From an uncultured Lachnospiraceae bacterium (GTDB lineage Bacteria > Bacillota > Clostridia > Lachnospirales > Lachnospiraceae): a stretch of DNA of 64,000 nucleotides. A program made the position numbers and the translations under genes. This document shows positions 26,275 through 35,187 of this stretch, piece by piece. The notes under the pieces were generated by a model. The model saw only the letters and a list, made by a program, of their open reading frames with translations, ran no database searches and was not told the origin of the DNA. Positions within the stretch are counted from its first letter, which is position 1. Each line of letters opens with the position of its first letter. Location of the stretch: the NCBI GenBank assembly GCA_945929965.1, contig CAMEOT010000016.1, positions 1-64,000 on the forward strand, written 5' to 3'.

Positions 26275-26277
26275 ACA

Positions 26278-27984
26278 CTAACGCTTCAGATTGGTCAGTT
26301 CCTCAAGCAGTGTATCGGATACGGTAATGATACGGCTGTTCGCCTGGAAACCTCTCTGTGTAGTGATCATCTCGGTAAACTCGGAAGACAGATCCACGTT
26401 ACTCATCTCCAGCTGACCGGTGGACATATATCCGCCGCCTGCGGTGATATCTACACCGATACCGTCGAACTCACCGGAGTTCAGGGTTGCGGAGTAGAGG
26501 TTGTCTCCTTCTTTTTCAAGACCGGAAGCATTGGCAAATGCTGCGGTAGCGATCTGACCGAGCAGTTTGGTCATACCGTTGTCATAGCTTGCGTAGATCA
26601 TACCATCCTTCTGGATGGATACACCTATCATATCTCCCAAACGACGTCCGGTTCCCAGTCCGTCCAGATCACCGCTGGTAGCGCCGACAGTGGAGGTACC
26701 CTTATTGTCGTAGTTGGTACACTCGGACAGGTCGATGGTGATATTGGAGAAGTTACCCATCGAAGCCGGGAAATTCAATGTTGTGGAAAGATTGGTCGTG
26801 CTGTTATTGATACTCTGCAATTTACCACTATCCTTATCGAATACTACCTTCGCACCATCGAATTTTCTGCCGGTCATAGTAAGTTCTTCGTCCTTGGTCT
26901 TCGGAAGAATATTGTCACCCGTCATATTCTGTGACATATTTGCCAGCATTTCCTGAACCGTGATCTGACCGTTTGTTCCTGTGGTATACAGTTTCAGGAA
27001 TTCATCCGTAGAACCTTCATAACCATATGCCTTGGCAATAGCATCCAGATTCTTTTGTACTTCTTCTGCTTTGTCCTTATCGGTTATGAGTGCGCCGTTA
27101 TTAAATATTTTGTCAAGCTCCGCTACTGTTTCCGGAGGTGTCGACGTTGTCTGTAACGTTTTTGTAGCATCATCCCATTTATAGGAGTCTGTATTTAATG
27201 AAAGTTTAGAGCTTAAGGTCTGTTCCAGATTCTGCTCTCCGAATGTAATACCCGAGATATCAATTTCCTTGCCGGTGGAATCCAGAATCTTATTCAATTC
27301 CAGGCTGTATTCATTAGTCTTATCCCCGCCGGACTGCTTAAAGGTGAACTTTGCAGTGTAGCTGTAACCTCTTGCGTCGAAGAAGTTCAGGTTCACAGTC
27401 TTACCGTTGGCACTGGTAACATCCTTGTCATTCTGATCCAGAATTCCGGAGATATTTGCCTGTGTGGTAGCCTCGGGGGGATAGGTCATATTCGCTGCGC
27501 TCATGATACGCAGTGCGGTTACGGTATCCTGCTTGATGTTACCGGTGGTCTCATCCACACCCCAACCCATGACATTGTAACCTGTGCTGGTCATTGCCAG
27601 GTTGCCGGCACCATCGACATAGAATGAACCGTCTCTGGTGAAGAAGTTCTCGGAACCGTTGCTGACTACGAAGAAATTGTCGCCGGTGATCATGATATCA
27701 AAAGGATTGCCGGTAGACTGTGCGGAACCCTGGGTGGTAATGGCAGTGTTGATAGCGCCTGCCTTAACGCCCAGACCGATCTGCTTGGCGTTGGTACCGC
27801 CGACACCGGTGGTGGCGTTGGCGCCGCTGGCCTTCTGTGTGGTCTGGCTCATCAGTTCGCTGAAAGTCATGGAACTGGATTTGTAAGCTGTTGTATTGAC
27901 GTTGGCAATATTATTACCGATTACGTCCATTCTGGTCTGGTGTGTTTTCAGTCCTGCTACACCAGAATACAATGATCTCATCAT
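26278..27984 (-). CDS. flgE: Flagellar hook protein FlgE
   Basis: Polymerises into the hook. N-terminal rod/hook motif (MMRSLYSGVAGLKTHQTRMDVIGNNIANVNT, residues 1-30 region) and the C-terminal EFTEMITTQRGFQANSRIITVSD helix that form the D0/D1 core are intact. At 568 residues it is longer than the enteric protein (about 400); the extra length is in the middle (about 200-430), which forms the surface-exposed domains. An AGGAGG site precedes the start. A palindromic element abuts the stop codon. Confidence 0.96.
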   Translation of the reverse strand: MMRSLYSGVAGLKTHQTRMDVIGNNIANVNTTAYKSSSMTFSELMSQTTQKASGANATTGVGGTNAKQIGLGVKAGAINTAITTQGSAQSTGNPFDIMITGDNFFVVSNGSENFFTRDGSFYVDGAGNLAMTSTGYNVMGWGVDETTGNIKQDTVTALRIMSAANMTYPPEATTQANISGILDQNDKDVTSANGKTVNLNFFDARGYSYTAKFTFKQSGGDKTNEYSLELNKILDSTGKEIDISGITFGEQNLEQTLSSKLSLNTDSYKWDDATKTLQTTSTPPETVAELDKIFNNGALITDKDKAEEVQKNLDAIAKAYGYEGSTDEFLKLYTTGTNGQITVQEMLANMSQNMTGDNILPKTKDEELTMTGRKFDGAKVVFDKDSGKLQSINNSTTNLSTTLNFPASMGNFSNITIDLSECTNYDNKGTSTVGATSGDLDGLGTGRRLGDMIGVSIQKDGMIYASYDNGMTKLLGQIATAAFANASGLEKEGDNLYSATLNSGEFDGIGVDITAGGGYMSTGQLEMSNVDLSSEFTEMITTQRGFQANSRIITVSDTLLEELTNLKR

Positions 27985-28062
27985 AGTGCTTGTTCCTCCT
28001 GTGTTCGGAACCGTACTCTTTCTCTGTCATTCAAAAGAGTGTAACCTCCGTTAAGGTCCGGT

Positions 28063-28458
28063 CTACATAATGACGGCTCCGTTAATATTTGTAAATACAT
28101 TTTCTTCGGTTTCTCTGCTGTCCATCGCAGTGACTACGGTCTTATTGGGTACATTCACAATAAATGCCAGGTCATCCACGATCACCAGAGAATCCCTGAT
28201 TCCCTTCTGTCCCGCCTTTTGCGCTCCGTCGTTCAAGCGTTCCAGCTGTGCATCTGTCAGTTCAATGCCTCTGTCTGCCAACCGTACAGTAGCATGTTTG
28301 GAAAATTTCAACTGTTCTTTGCTTTTATTCTGCAGGATCTCCTGAAAGGATACGAGATTTTCCTGTGCTGTTTTTACGGTCTTGCAACTGTTGTTCAAGT
28401 ACTGATTTGCCAGCTGATCAATGGACAGAAAACTGTTTTTCTGAATATCCATATTCAA
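28063..28458 (-). CDS. Flagellar operon protein, TIGR02530-like
   Basis: 131-residue cytoplasmic protein. The core FSKHATVRLADRGIELTD followed by VDDLAFIVNVPNKTVVTA is what I know from the 'flagellar operon protein' family (TIGR02530), which lies between flgD and flgE in many Firmicutes and spirochaetes. Role unproven; the position suggests hook assembly. It is 21 bases after flgD and 78 before flgE. Confidence 0.85.
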   Translation of the reverse strand: MNMDIQKNSFLSIDQLANQYLNNSCKTVKTAQENLVSFQEILQNKSKEQLKFSKHATVRLADRGIELTDAQLERLNDGAQKAGQKGIRDSLVIVDDLAFIVNVPNKTVVTAMDSRETEENVFTNINGAVIM

Positions 28459-28479
28459 ACACCCCTCTGCGTCAGCCGC

Positions 28480-29127
28480 TTACTTTTCTTCCGCCTCACG
28501 AATCTCCTTCATTCTCTCGATGTACTTGTTCAGGCTGTTCACGGTATCTTTTGCCAGGAAGGATTTCTCATAATCACTCATGTCGTTGTATTCCTTCTCC
28601 AACTCGTCAATGGTCTCACCATCACCGGAATCAATACCATTTACATTAGGAAGTTTGTTCAGCTTTACAGTGAAGTTGTAAGCTTTGTTGTACGCATCCA
28701 GATATTCCGCATCCACTACAGAATCCAGATCATCGATGGAGTACTTCTGTTCATTGATGTAGAGGTATGCTTTGTTGTTCTCATAGGACACATAATCTAC
28801 TCTGCCCTGTACCAGTTTGGTATCTCCGGAGGATGTGGTGGTCTTGATATAGACCTCCTTGCCTACCAGCGAGCTTGCTCTCTGCAAGTCCATGCTGCTG
28901 GACATATTCTGCATCTGCTCTACCTGTGAGAACTGTGCGTACTGGGATATGTACTCGGTGTTGGAGGTGGGTTCCAGGGGATCCTGGTACTTCATCTGTG
29001 CTACCAGAAGCTGTAAAAATGCTTCTTTGTCCATCCCGTTATTGCTTGATTTTTTAGAATTTTTCACAGAAGTCTGTGATGCGGTTTCTACGATCTTGCC
29101 GTTTTCTACGGGTGCAACTAATGCCAT
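28480..29127 (-). CDS. flgD: Flagellar hook capping protein FlgD
   Basis: Scaffold at the tip of the growing hook. The family N-terminal motif FLQLLVAQMKYQDPLEPT, followed by EYISQYAQFSQVEQMQNM and LVGKEVYI, is complete. The C-terminus (about 150-215) is Lys/Glu-rich and lacks the Ig-like/FLN4 domains of enteric FlgD, a shorter form typical of Gram-positives. Follows fliK by 32 bases. Confidence 0.95.
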   Translation of the reverse strand: MALVAPVENGKIVETASQTSVKNSKKSSNNGMDKEAFLQLLVAQMKYQDPLEPTSNTEYISQYAQFSQVEQMQNMSSSMDLQRASSLVGKEVYIKTTTSSGDTKLVQGRVDYVSYENNKAYLYINEQKYSIDDLDSVVDAEYLDAYNKAYNFTVKLNKLPNVNGIDSGDGETIDELEKEYNDMSDYEKSFLAKDTVNSLNKYIERMKEIREAEEK

Positions 29128-29159
29128 TTCTTTTCTCCTTTCGTTTTTTTATTTGTGTC

Positions 29160-30527
29160 TTATGCGGTGAAATCCACCGTATTGCCGTTTGCTGACATCA
29201 TGTCTGCTGCGATCCGGTCTTCTTCGGTCTGTGGCTCTTCCTCTGTAAATGCTGCATTCAGGTTGATCCTGCGGGTACGCCTTCTGCCTACACCGGCTTC
29301 TGACTCCCGGTTGCTGCCGCCATCTCTGCCCTGCTCCAGGTTCTGTTCGAACTGGTGGGTCTGTACTGTAACTTCGATGGCTTCCACTTTAATGCCCTGC
29401 TCTGCGAAGTTTTCCTTCAGCTGAACCATCTGGCTCTCCAGTGCTGCCTTAACCGTCTCATTTTCTGTGATGAAATTTGCCGTGACCACACCGTTCCTGG
29501 CTGCCATCTGAATATGCAATGTTCCCAGGCTCTGCGGATGCAGCTGCATTTCCAGATCAGAGCTGTCCGGCTTTACGGATACTTTCATGTAATCCATGAT
29601 CTGACGCATGATATCCTGTGTGTCTGCCAGTCTTGCTTCCTCAGTCTGTGCTGTCTGCTGTAACTGTGTGAGGAAATTGCCTTCCTTCAGATTCTGTAAC
29701 ATAAGATTGCCATGTTCGCCGTTCGCCGCATGTTCCTGCTTCTCACCGGAATTCTCCGACTTCTGCTGCTGTGCATTCTGTACCCTGTTTTCCGTCTCTG
29801 CTGCGGACTCCTGTACTACTGTACCGGTCACATCATCCGTAAGATTCGTATCCAACTCTGCTGCAGGCTCTTCTTCCGTTTCTACGCTGATCACCGGCTC
29901 TGCCGCAGTCTCCTGTGCGATCCCGGCAACCGTCTGCTGCCATTCCTCCGGGTTCAGGTGTAATTCTTCCTGTGCCTGTCCCACAAGTTCTTTCTGCAGA
30001 TCCATGATTCCCTTTACATTGCCGTACAGATTCTCATCTGTGAGCAGTGCGAAAGAATCCTGTGCGCCGCTGATGTTCATGAGAAGTTCATTTAAGCTTG
30101 CGGGATCTGTCAGATCCATCTTAGTCATTCCCAGATCATCCATAACTCCCTGCAATTCTTCTTCGCTGATGGAAAAAGTCTCGGTGATCTGTTCAATCAG
30201 ATTCTGTGCAATAGTTCCCAGCACTTCCTGTGCTTTCTCCAGATCCTTTACATCTTTCTTCCCGGTGTCCATTCCCTTGTCATCAGAAGCATGCACGAGA
30301 TTGTCCCGCTGTCTGTCGCCGTTTTTTAAGGAATCACCTCTTCTGACATCACTGTGATCTGTACGGTTACGGTTATTCGTGCTCGCGTTTGCTGTCTGGG
30401 CACTGCTCTGGGTCTTATTCCATACTGCCTGGAAGCTGGTTCCCGCATTCTGCTTTGCTGCTGTCGTCAGATCCGAAATCTGTACATTGCTGCCGTTACC
30501 TACGCCCTTGATTGTCGTTCCTGCCAT
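29160..30527 (-). CDS. fliK: Flagellar hook-length control protein FliK
   Basis: Exported ruler that triggers the FlhB specificity switch. The long N-terminal part is low-complexity, rich in Gln, Glu, Thr and Ala (as usual for the ruler), and the C-terminal domain (about 320-405) has the family motif LEMQLHPQSLGTLHIQM and the following VTANF-ENETVKAAL. 455 residues. A candidate SigD promoter lies just upstream at 30598-30624. Confidence 0.93.
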   Translation of the reverse strand: MAGTTIKGVGNGSNVQISDLTTAAKQNAGTSFQAVWNKTQSSAQTANASTNNRNRTDHSDVRRGDSLKNGDRQRDNLVHASDDKGMDTGKKDVKDLEKAQEVLGTIAQNLIEQITETFSISEEELQGVMDDLGMTKMDLTDPASLNELLMNISGAQDSFALLTDENLYGNVKGIMDLQKELVGQAQEELHLNPEEWQQTVAGIAQETAAEPVISVETEEEPAAELDTNLTDDVTGTVVQESAAETENRVQNAQQQKSENSGEKQEHAANGEHGNLMLQNLKEGNFLTQLQQTAQTEEARLADTQDIMRQIMDYMKVSVKPDSSDLEMQLHPQSLGTLHIQMAARNGVVTANFITENETVKAALESQMVQLKENFAEQGIKVEAIEVTVQTHQFEQNLEQGRDGGSNRESEAGVGRRRTRRINLNAAFTEEEPQTEEDRIAADMMSANGNTVDFTA

Positions 30528-30597
30528 TTTTCCTCCCTTCCCAAGTCATCCTTTCCCTTTGTCAGGTAATTTGACCTGTAATTATACTACAAATTAT

Positions 30598-30624
30598 TTA
30601 TCGGAGCTTTCGCTTAATTTCTTA
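30598..30624 (-). promoter_or_regulatory. Candidate SigD promoter upstream of fliK
   Basis: Minus-strand reading: TAAG (30621-30624), 15-base spacer, TCCGATAA (30598-30605). The SigD consensus is TAAA-N15-GCCGATAA, so two bases differ. The -35 overlaps the stop codon of the gene at 30622-31497. A SigA-like TATAAT also lies a little further downstream (30570-30580), without a good -35. Confidence 0.6.
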
Positions 30625-31497
30625 AGATTCCGGATCCATAATTTTTGTGATCTTTGCTGCCACTTCAGAATCCATAGCGCCTAAAATAGCACCTCTGTCA
30701 TCTGCACTCATTACCTTCAGTATCCGTGCCGCCAGATCCAGATTGTTGGTCATCTTTTCAAAAATGGCCGCTGCCTGCTTCGGCTTCATGGACGAATATG
30801 CCGCTGCATAATCCTGCACTTCTTTACTCTCCTGCAGCTGGGTTACTACCTGCTTATAGATATATTCTGCGGTTGCAGGATCCATGGATTCATAATATTT
30901 CTTATACTCTTCCGCACCCGGTCCCTTGTCGGAATAGACTACTTCGTCATAGAATTCCTTTTGGATACGCTGGAATTCCACCTGCTGATTCTCAAATTCT
31001 TTCAGTCGTAAGACTTCGGCTTTCAGCTGATCCAATTCCTCATCTTTGGCTGCGGATGCTGTCTGTGACTGCTCTAACTGTAACTCCAGACTCTTGATCT
31101 GATCCACTGCATCCTGTAAGCTGGTATAGCCACCGTAGGCGCTTCCATCCGTAGTCTCCGTAATGGAATTGCCGGGAAGGATTCTGTTAAGCACCGGAAC
31201 ATCCTTTAAAATAGGTGTCACCACGGAGCTTCCGAATCCGCCGATATCCAGCTTGATGACTGCACAGATCACAGCAATCCACAGAATTACGATCAATATG
31301 GTTGCACCGAACGTAAGCAGGCTGCTACCTTCGCTCCCGTCGTCTAAAGCATCTTCCTGCTTTGCGATCTCTTTTGCCCGGCGTTTTGCTTCTTTACGCT
31401 GCGCCTGCTGCTCTTTTTTCAGTTTTTTCTTTTCTTCCGCCAGCTGTTTTCTCTCGTTATCCGTTGTCTGTTCTTCCGGAGTCTTTTCTCTTGCCAT
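30622..31497 (-). CDS. ylxF: YlxF/MotE-like protein with MgtE-N-type domain
   Basis: 291 residues: a highly charged cytoplasmic N-terminus (1-55, Lys/Glu-rich), one membrane helix (about 62-84), a coiled coil (about 125-180), and a C-terminal MgtE-N-like helical domain (about 200-288: SSMKPKQAAAIFEKM, AARILKVMSADDRGAIL). This layout and its position between fliJ and fliK match B. subtilis YlxF; related MotE proteins chaperone MotC. The long charged N-terminal tail is more extensive than I would expect. Confidence 0.8.
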   Translation of the reverse strand: MAREKTPEEQTTDNERKQLAEEKKKLKKEQQAQRKEAKRRAKEIAKQEDALDDGSEGSSLLTFGATILIVILWIAVICAVIKLDIGGFGSSVVTPILKDVPVLNRILPGNSITETTDGSAYGGYTSLQDAVDQIKSLELQLEQSQTASAAKDEELDQLKAEVLRLKEFENQQVEFQRIQKEFYDEVVYSDKGPGAEEYKKYYESMDPATAEYIYKQVVTQLQESKEVQDYAAAYSSMKPKQAAAIFEKMTNNLDLAARILKVMSADDRGAILGAMDSEVAAKITKIMDPES

Positions 31498-31519
31498 TTA
31501 AATTCTCCTGTTGTCTCGT

Positions 31520-31972
31520 TTACGCCTGCCTGGTCTTCTGCCCGTAGGTATAACTGGTCAATTCATCGATTGCCTTGCTTTCCGCATGATTCTCTTCCTG
31601 TAAAAATGTCTCGAAGGCCTTTTCCCGCAGTGTCTCATGCATTTTTCTCTCTTTCATGGCTTCTGCCATACGTTCTCTGGCAGCCTCCACATTTTCTTTG
31701 GCCTTTTCCACCCGGATTGTCTGCGTCGCCACAATACTGTCCATTTTAAGCAGTGCTTCTTTGTTCTCTTCAATGGCACGCAGATCCAGTTTTCCATTTA
31801 AGAGACCCGCAGACTGTGCTTCGTACTCTCTTCTGCGTGCTTTCAGCCGTTCCAAATGTTCGATTTCCACATTTAATGCCGCCTGCGCCGTTCCGAATTC
31901 CTGCTTTGCCTGAGTTTCCATTTTTTCTTTGATATTCAGAATGTTCTGCAGGGAGTATCTGAACTTTGCCAT
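31520..31972 (-). CDS. fliJ: Flagellar export protein FliJ
   Basis: 150-residue, fully helical coiled-coil protein that acts as the central stalk of the FliI ATPase. It begins with FRYSLQNILNIKEKMETQ, characteristic of FliJ, and has continuous heptads. It lies 5 bases after fliI and 22 before the ylxF-like gene. Confidence 0.92.
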   Translation of the reverse strand: MAKFRYSLQNILNIKEKMETQAKQEFGTAQAALNVEIEHLERLKARRREYEAQSAGLLNGKLDLRAIEENKEALLKMDSIVATQTIRVEKAKENVEAARERMAEAMKERKMHETLREKAFETFLQEENHAESKAIDELTSYTYGQKTRQA

Positions 31973-31977
31973 TTATC

Positions 31978-33300
31978 TCACCCCTGATCCGCAAATAGGT
32001 CTTCTAACATCTGCACCGTCTCTTCAAAGGTAAACTTTTCTTCTGTGCCCTGGCACAGGAAGCCGTTCACGGCATCGATCCGGGAGATTGCATAGTCAAT
32101 GTTAGGATTGCTGCCCTTTTTATAAGCACCGATGTTAATCAGGTCTTCCGCTTCATTATAGGTTGCCAGTACATTTTTGAGCTTATTGGCTGCCTGCTTA
32201 TGTTCCCTGGTAGCGATCTGACTCATGCATCTGGAAATACTCTGTAAAATATCAATCGCCGGATAATGGTTTTTATGTCCCAGTTTTCTGTCTAACATAA
32301 TATGACCATCTAAAATACTTCGCGCCGTATCCGTGATCGGTTCGTTGAAATCATCGCCGTCTACCAAAACGGTATACAGACCGGTGATGGACCCGACCGA
32401 CGCTCTTCCGGCGCGCTCTAAAAGCTTCGGCATCTCGGAATACACACTGGGGGGATATCCCCTGGTCACCGGCGGTTCTCCGCTGGCCAGTCCGATCTCT
32501 CTCTGTGCCATGGAAAATCTGGTCAGTGAGTCCATCATCAGAAGAACATCCTTCCCCTGATCTCTGAAATATTCTGCGATAGCGGTAGCTGTCTTCGCCG
32601 CCTTATTACGTTCCAGCGCCGGTCTGTCGGAAGTCGCCACGACTACCACTGATCTGCGCATACCTTCCTCGCCTAAGTCTCTCTCTATGAATTCCCGGAC
32701 CTCTCTGCCACGCTCGCCGATCAGCGCAATGACATTGATGTCTGCCTTGGTATTTCTGGCAAACATACCCATCAACGTAGACTTTCCAACACCGGAGCCG
32801 GCGAAAATACCGATTCTCTGCCCCTTGCCGACAGTGATCATACCATCCACCGCCTTTACCCCCAGGGGGAGCACCTGATCAATGATCTCTCTGGACATAG
32901 GATCCGGCGGTGCCGCTTCCACAGGATAAGCAGCTCCGTTAATGTTCTCTCCATCAATGGGAATGCCCAGTCCGTTTACCGTCTTACCAAGCAGCTTGTC
33001 GCTTACTGTCACCTTCAGAGGTGCGTCCGTATTCTCCACCACGCAGCCCAGTCCGATACCATCCACGGAATCATAGGGCATGAGCAGGGTCTTTTTGTCA
33101 CGAAAGCCCACCACTTCTGCCATGATCGGCTTCGTTCCTTCCGCCTCCGGGAGAATCCTGCACAAATCTCCCAGCTTAGAATCCGGCCCTGCGGATTCTA
33201 TGGTCAGTCCCACCACATTCACTACTTTTCCGAGCTTCCGGTAGAAGGTTTTATCCGCTACTTTATTATATTTTTCAAAATTAATGTTCTTTATGACCAT
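31978..33300 (-). CDS. fliI: Flagellum-specific ATPase FliI
   Basis: Hexameric ATPase that energises flagellar export. Walker A is GSGVGKSTL (about 169-177), then VIALIGERGREV, Walker B LLMMDSLTRF and the family PSVYSEMPKLLERAG block. 440 residues, full length. Follows fliH by 3 bases. Confidence 0.97.
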   Translation of the reverse strand: MVIKNINFEKYNKVADKTFYRKLGKVVNVVGLTIESAGPDSKLGDLCRILPEAEGTKPIMAEVVGFRDKKTLLMPYDSVDGIGLGCVVENTDAPLKVTVSDKLLGKTVNGLGIPIDGENINGAAYPVEAAPPDPMSREIIDQVLPLGVKAVDGMITVGKGQRIGIFAGSGVGKSTLMGMFARNTKADINVIALIGERGREVREFIERDLGEEGMRRSVVVVATSDRPALERNKAAKTATAIAEYFRDQGKDVLLMMDSLTRFSMAQREIGLASGEPPVTRGYPPSVYSEMPKLLERAGRASVGSITGLYTVLVDGDDFNEPITDTARSILDGHIMLDRKLGHKNHYPAIDILQSISRCMSQIATREHKQAANKLKNVLATYNEAEDLINIGAYKKGSNPNIDYAISRIDAVNGFLCQGTEEKFTFEETVQMLEDLFADQG

Positions 33301-33303
33301 TTA

Positions 33304-34161
33304 TCAGCCTTCGTAAGATAGCAATTTTAATTTCTGACGCAACTCTGCAAGCTGTGTTCCCAGCCCGCAGTCAAAAATACCGCCCTCTGTCTCGATCAGG
33401 CATTCTCCCTTGCCCAGCGTCATGTCTTCTATGATCTCCACGGATGCATTCGGTGACGCTGCCTGGGCAGTAATCTGCTTTTTCTGCATGCTGACATAGG
33501 GGTAATCTTCCTTGGACACATGTATCAGAAAACTCTTGTTATCCTCTGTATTTCTCATGGTTGTAGAGATCAGATAACACAGAACCTCTCTGTAAGAATG
33601 CAGATCTACATGAAAAATATGCTCGTAAATACCGGTGATGGTATCTACGAACTTCGGTTCCAGTTCATCTATCATTTTCTGATATTCCGCATCCAGTCCG
33701 GCTGTCTTTTCCCTGTACTCAGCTTCCCTCTGTGTCTGTATGCGGTCTGCCTGTGCCTGTGCTTCGGCCAGTCCCTGTTTCCTTGCCTGTTCTAACACCG
33801 CCTGCTTCTCGGACTCCGCCTGTGCCCTTGCGTCCTGTAAAATGCTTTCCGCCTGAGTCTTTGCCTCCTCTACGATCTGCGCAGCCTGTGCTTCAGCATC
33901 TTCCCGCAGCTTCTGTAAATCTTCTCCTGCCTTGATCACATTCCCACAGTTCTGCGGTTCCACTTCGGGCTCTTCCGTATCTGCCACCAGGGCATCCACT
34001 TTATCTGCCGCAAGACCGGAGACAAAGCCCACCGTTTTTGTCTGCTGCATTTTTGCAGACAGTTCCTGAATCCGCTTTGCCACCAAATCATTGGTATTGA
34101 TCACTCTGGTATCGTCTTCCGAAAGCTTGGTAAATCCACGTTTTAACAGATTACTAGACAA
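33304..34161 (-). CDS. fliH: Flagellar assembly protein FliH
   Basis: Negative regulator and anchor of FliI. The protein has an N-terminal peptide for C-ring docking, a long Ala/Glu/Gln coiled coil with Gly-poor heptads (about 75-160) and the C-terminal FliI-binding globular domain (about 165-285). I place the start at a TTG at 34161 (M-SSNLLKRGF), which has GGAGGT ten bases upstream and overlaps the fliG stop; the longer frame to 34200 would run through fliG. An in-frame GTG at 34173 is the alternative. Overlap with fliG implies coupled translation. Confidence 0.9.
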   Translation of the reverse strand: MSSNLLKRGFTKLSEDDTRVINTNDLVAKRIQELSAKMQQTKTVGFVSGLAADKVDALVADTEEPEVEPQNCGNVIKAGEDLQKLREDAEAQAAQIVEEAKTQAESILQDARAQAESEKQAVLEQARKQGLAEAQAQADRIQTQREAEYREKTAGLDAEYQKMIDELEPKFVDTITGIYEHIFHVDLHSYREVLCYLISTTMRNTEDNKSFLIHVSKEDYPYVSMQKKQITAQAASPNASVEIIEDMTLGKGECLIETEGGIFDCGLGTQLAELRQKLKLLSYEG

Positions 34162-35173
34162 CGATCTCGTCACCTCCGCCTCTGGAAATGATGATCTCAC
34201 CGGAATCCTCCAGCTTACGGATAATATTGACGATCTTCTGCTGTGCTTCCTCTACATCCTTCATACGGACAGGTCCCATGAATTCCATATCTTCCTTGAT
34301 CATAACCACCAGACGCTTGGACAGGTTATTGAAGATCGCATTCTGTACCTGTTCGTTGGCACCCTTCAGTGCCACTGCCAGATCGTTATTGTCCACGTCA
34401 CGCAGCACACGCTGTATCGCTTTGTCGTCTAACAGAAGGATATCCTCGAATACGAACATCTTCTTGCGGATCTCGTCTGCCAACTCCGGTTCCTCGATCT
34501 CCAATGTCTCCATGATATGCTTCTCGGTACCGCGGTCTACCGTATTCAGAATATCTACCACTGCATCGACACCACCGATAATGGTGTAGTCCTGATTCAC
34601 CAGACTTGCCAGCTTGGATTCCAGTACCTTTTCCACTTCTTTGATGACATCGGGACTGGTACGATCCATAACGGCGATACGTCTTGCCACTTCCGCCTGA
34701 CTGTCGGGAGGAAGTGCAGAGATGATCAGCGCTGCCTGACTGGGAGACAGATAGGACAGGATCAGGGCTATGGTCTGCGGATGCTCATCCTGAATGAAGT
34801 TGATCAGCTGGCTGGCATCGGTCTTACGCACAAATTCGAAAGGCTTCACCTGCAAAGACGCAGTCAGCTTACCGATAACATCCATTGCCTTGTCGGTGCC
34901 CAGTGCCTTCTCTAACAGTTCCTTCGCATAGTTGATACCACCCTCGGCAATATACTGCTGTGCCAGACAAACTTCATAAAATTCGTTGATCACTTCTTCC
35001 TTCACCTGGGGAGTTACGCTTCGGGTATTGGCAATCTCCAGGGTCAGTTCCTCGATTTCTTCCTCTTTTAAGTGTTTAAAAATCCCGGCGGATCTCTCCG
35101 GTCCCAATGCGATCAGAAGGATTGCCGCTTTCTGCAATCCTGATATTCCGCCTTCTGCTTTTGTCCTTGCCAT
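34154..35173 (-). CDS. fliG: Flagellar motor switch protein FliG
   Basis: Torque-generating C-ring protein. Three FliG domains: N (about 1-105), M with the EHPQTIALILS motif (about 128-138), and C (about 200-335) with the charged torque helix LRDVDNNDLAVALKG. 339 residues. It precedes fliH and follows fliF by 14 bases, so fliF-fliG-fliH are read together. Confidence 0.97.
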   Translation of the reverse strand: MARTKAEGGISGLQKAAILLIALGPERSAGIFKHLKEEEIEELTLEIANTRSVTPQVKEEVINEFYEVCLAQQYIAEGGINYAKELLEKALGTDKAMDVIGKLTASLQVKPFEFVRKTDASQLINFIQDEHPQTIALILSYLSPSQAALIISALPPDSQAEVARRIAVMDRTSPDVIKEVEKVLESKLASLVNQDYTIIGGVDAVVDILNTVDRGTEKHIMETLEIEEPELADEIRKKMFVFEDILLLDDKAIQRVLRDVDNNDLAVALKGANEQVQNAIFNNLSKRLVVMIKEDMEFMGPVRMKDVEEAQQKIVNIIRKLEDSGEIIISRGGGDEIVV

Positions 35174-35187
35174 AGTTACTCCGTTTC

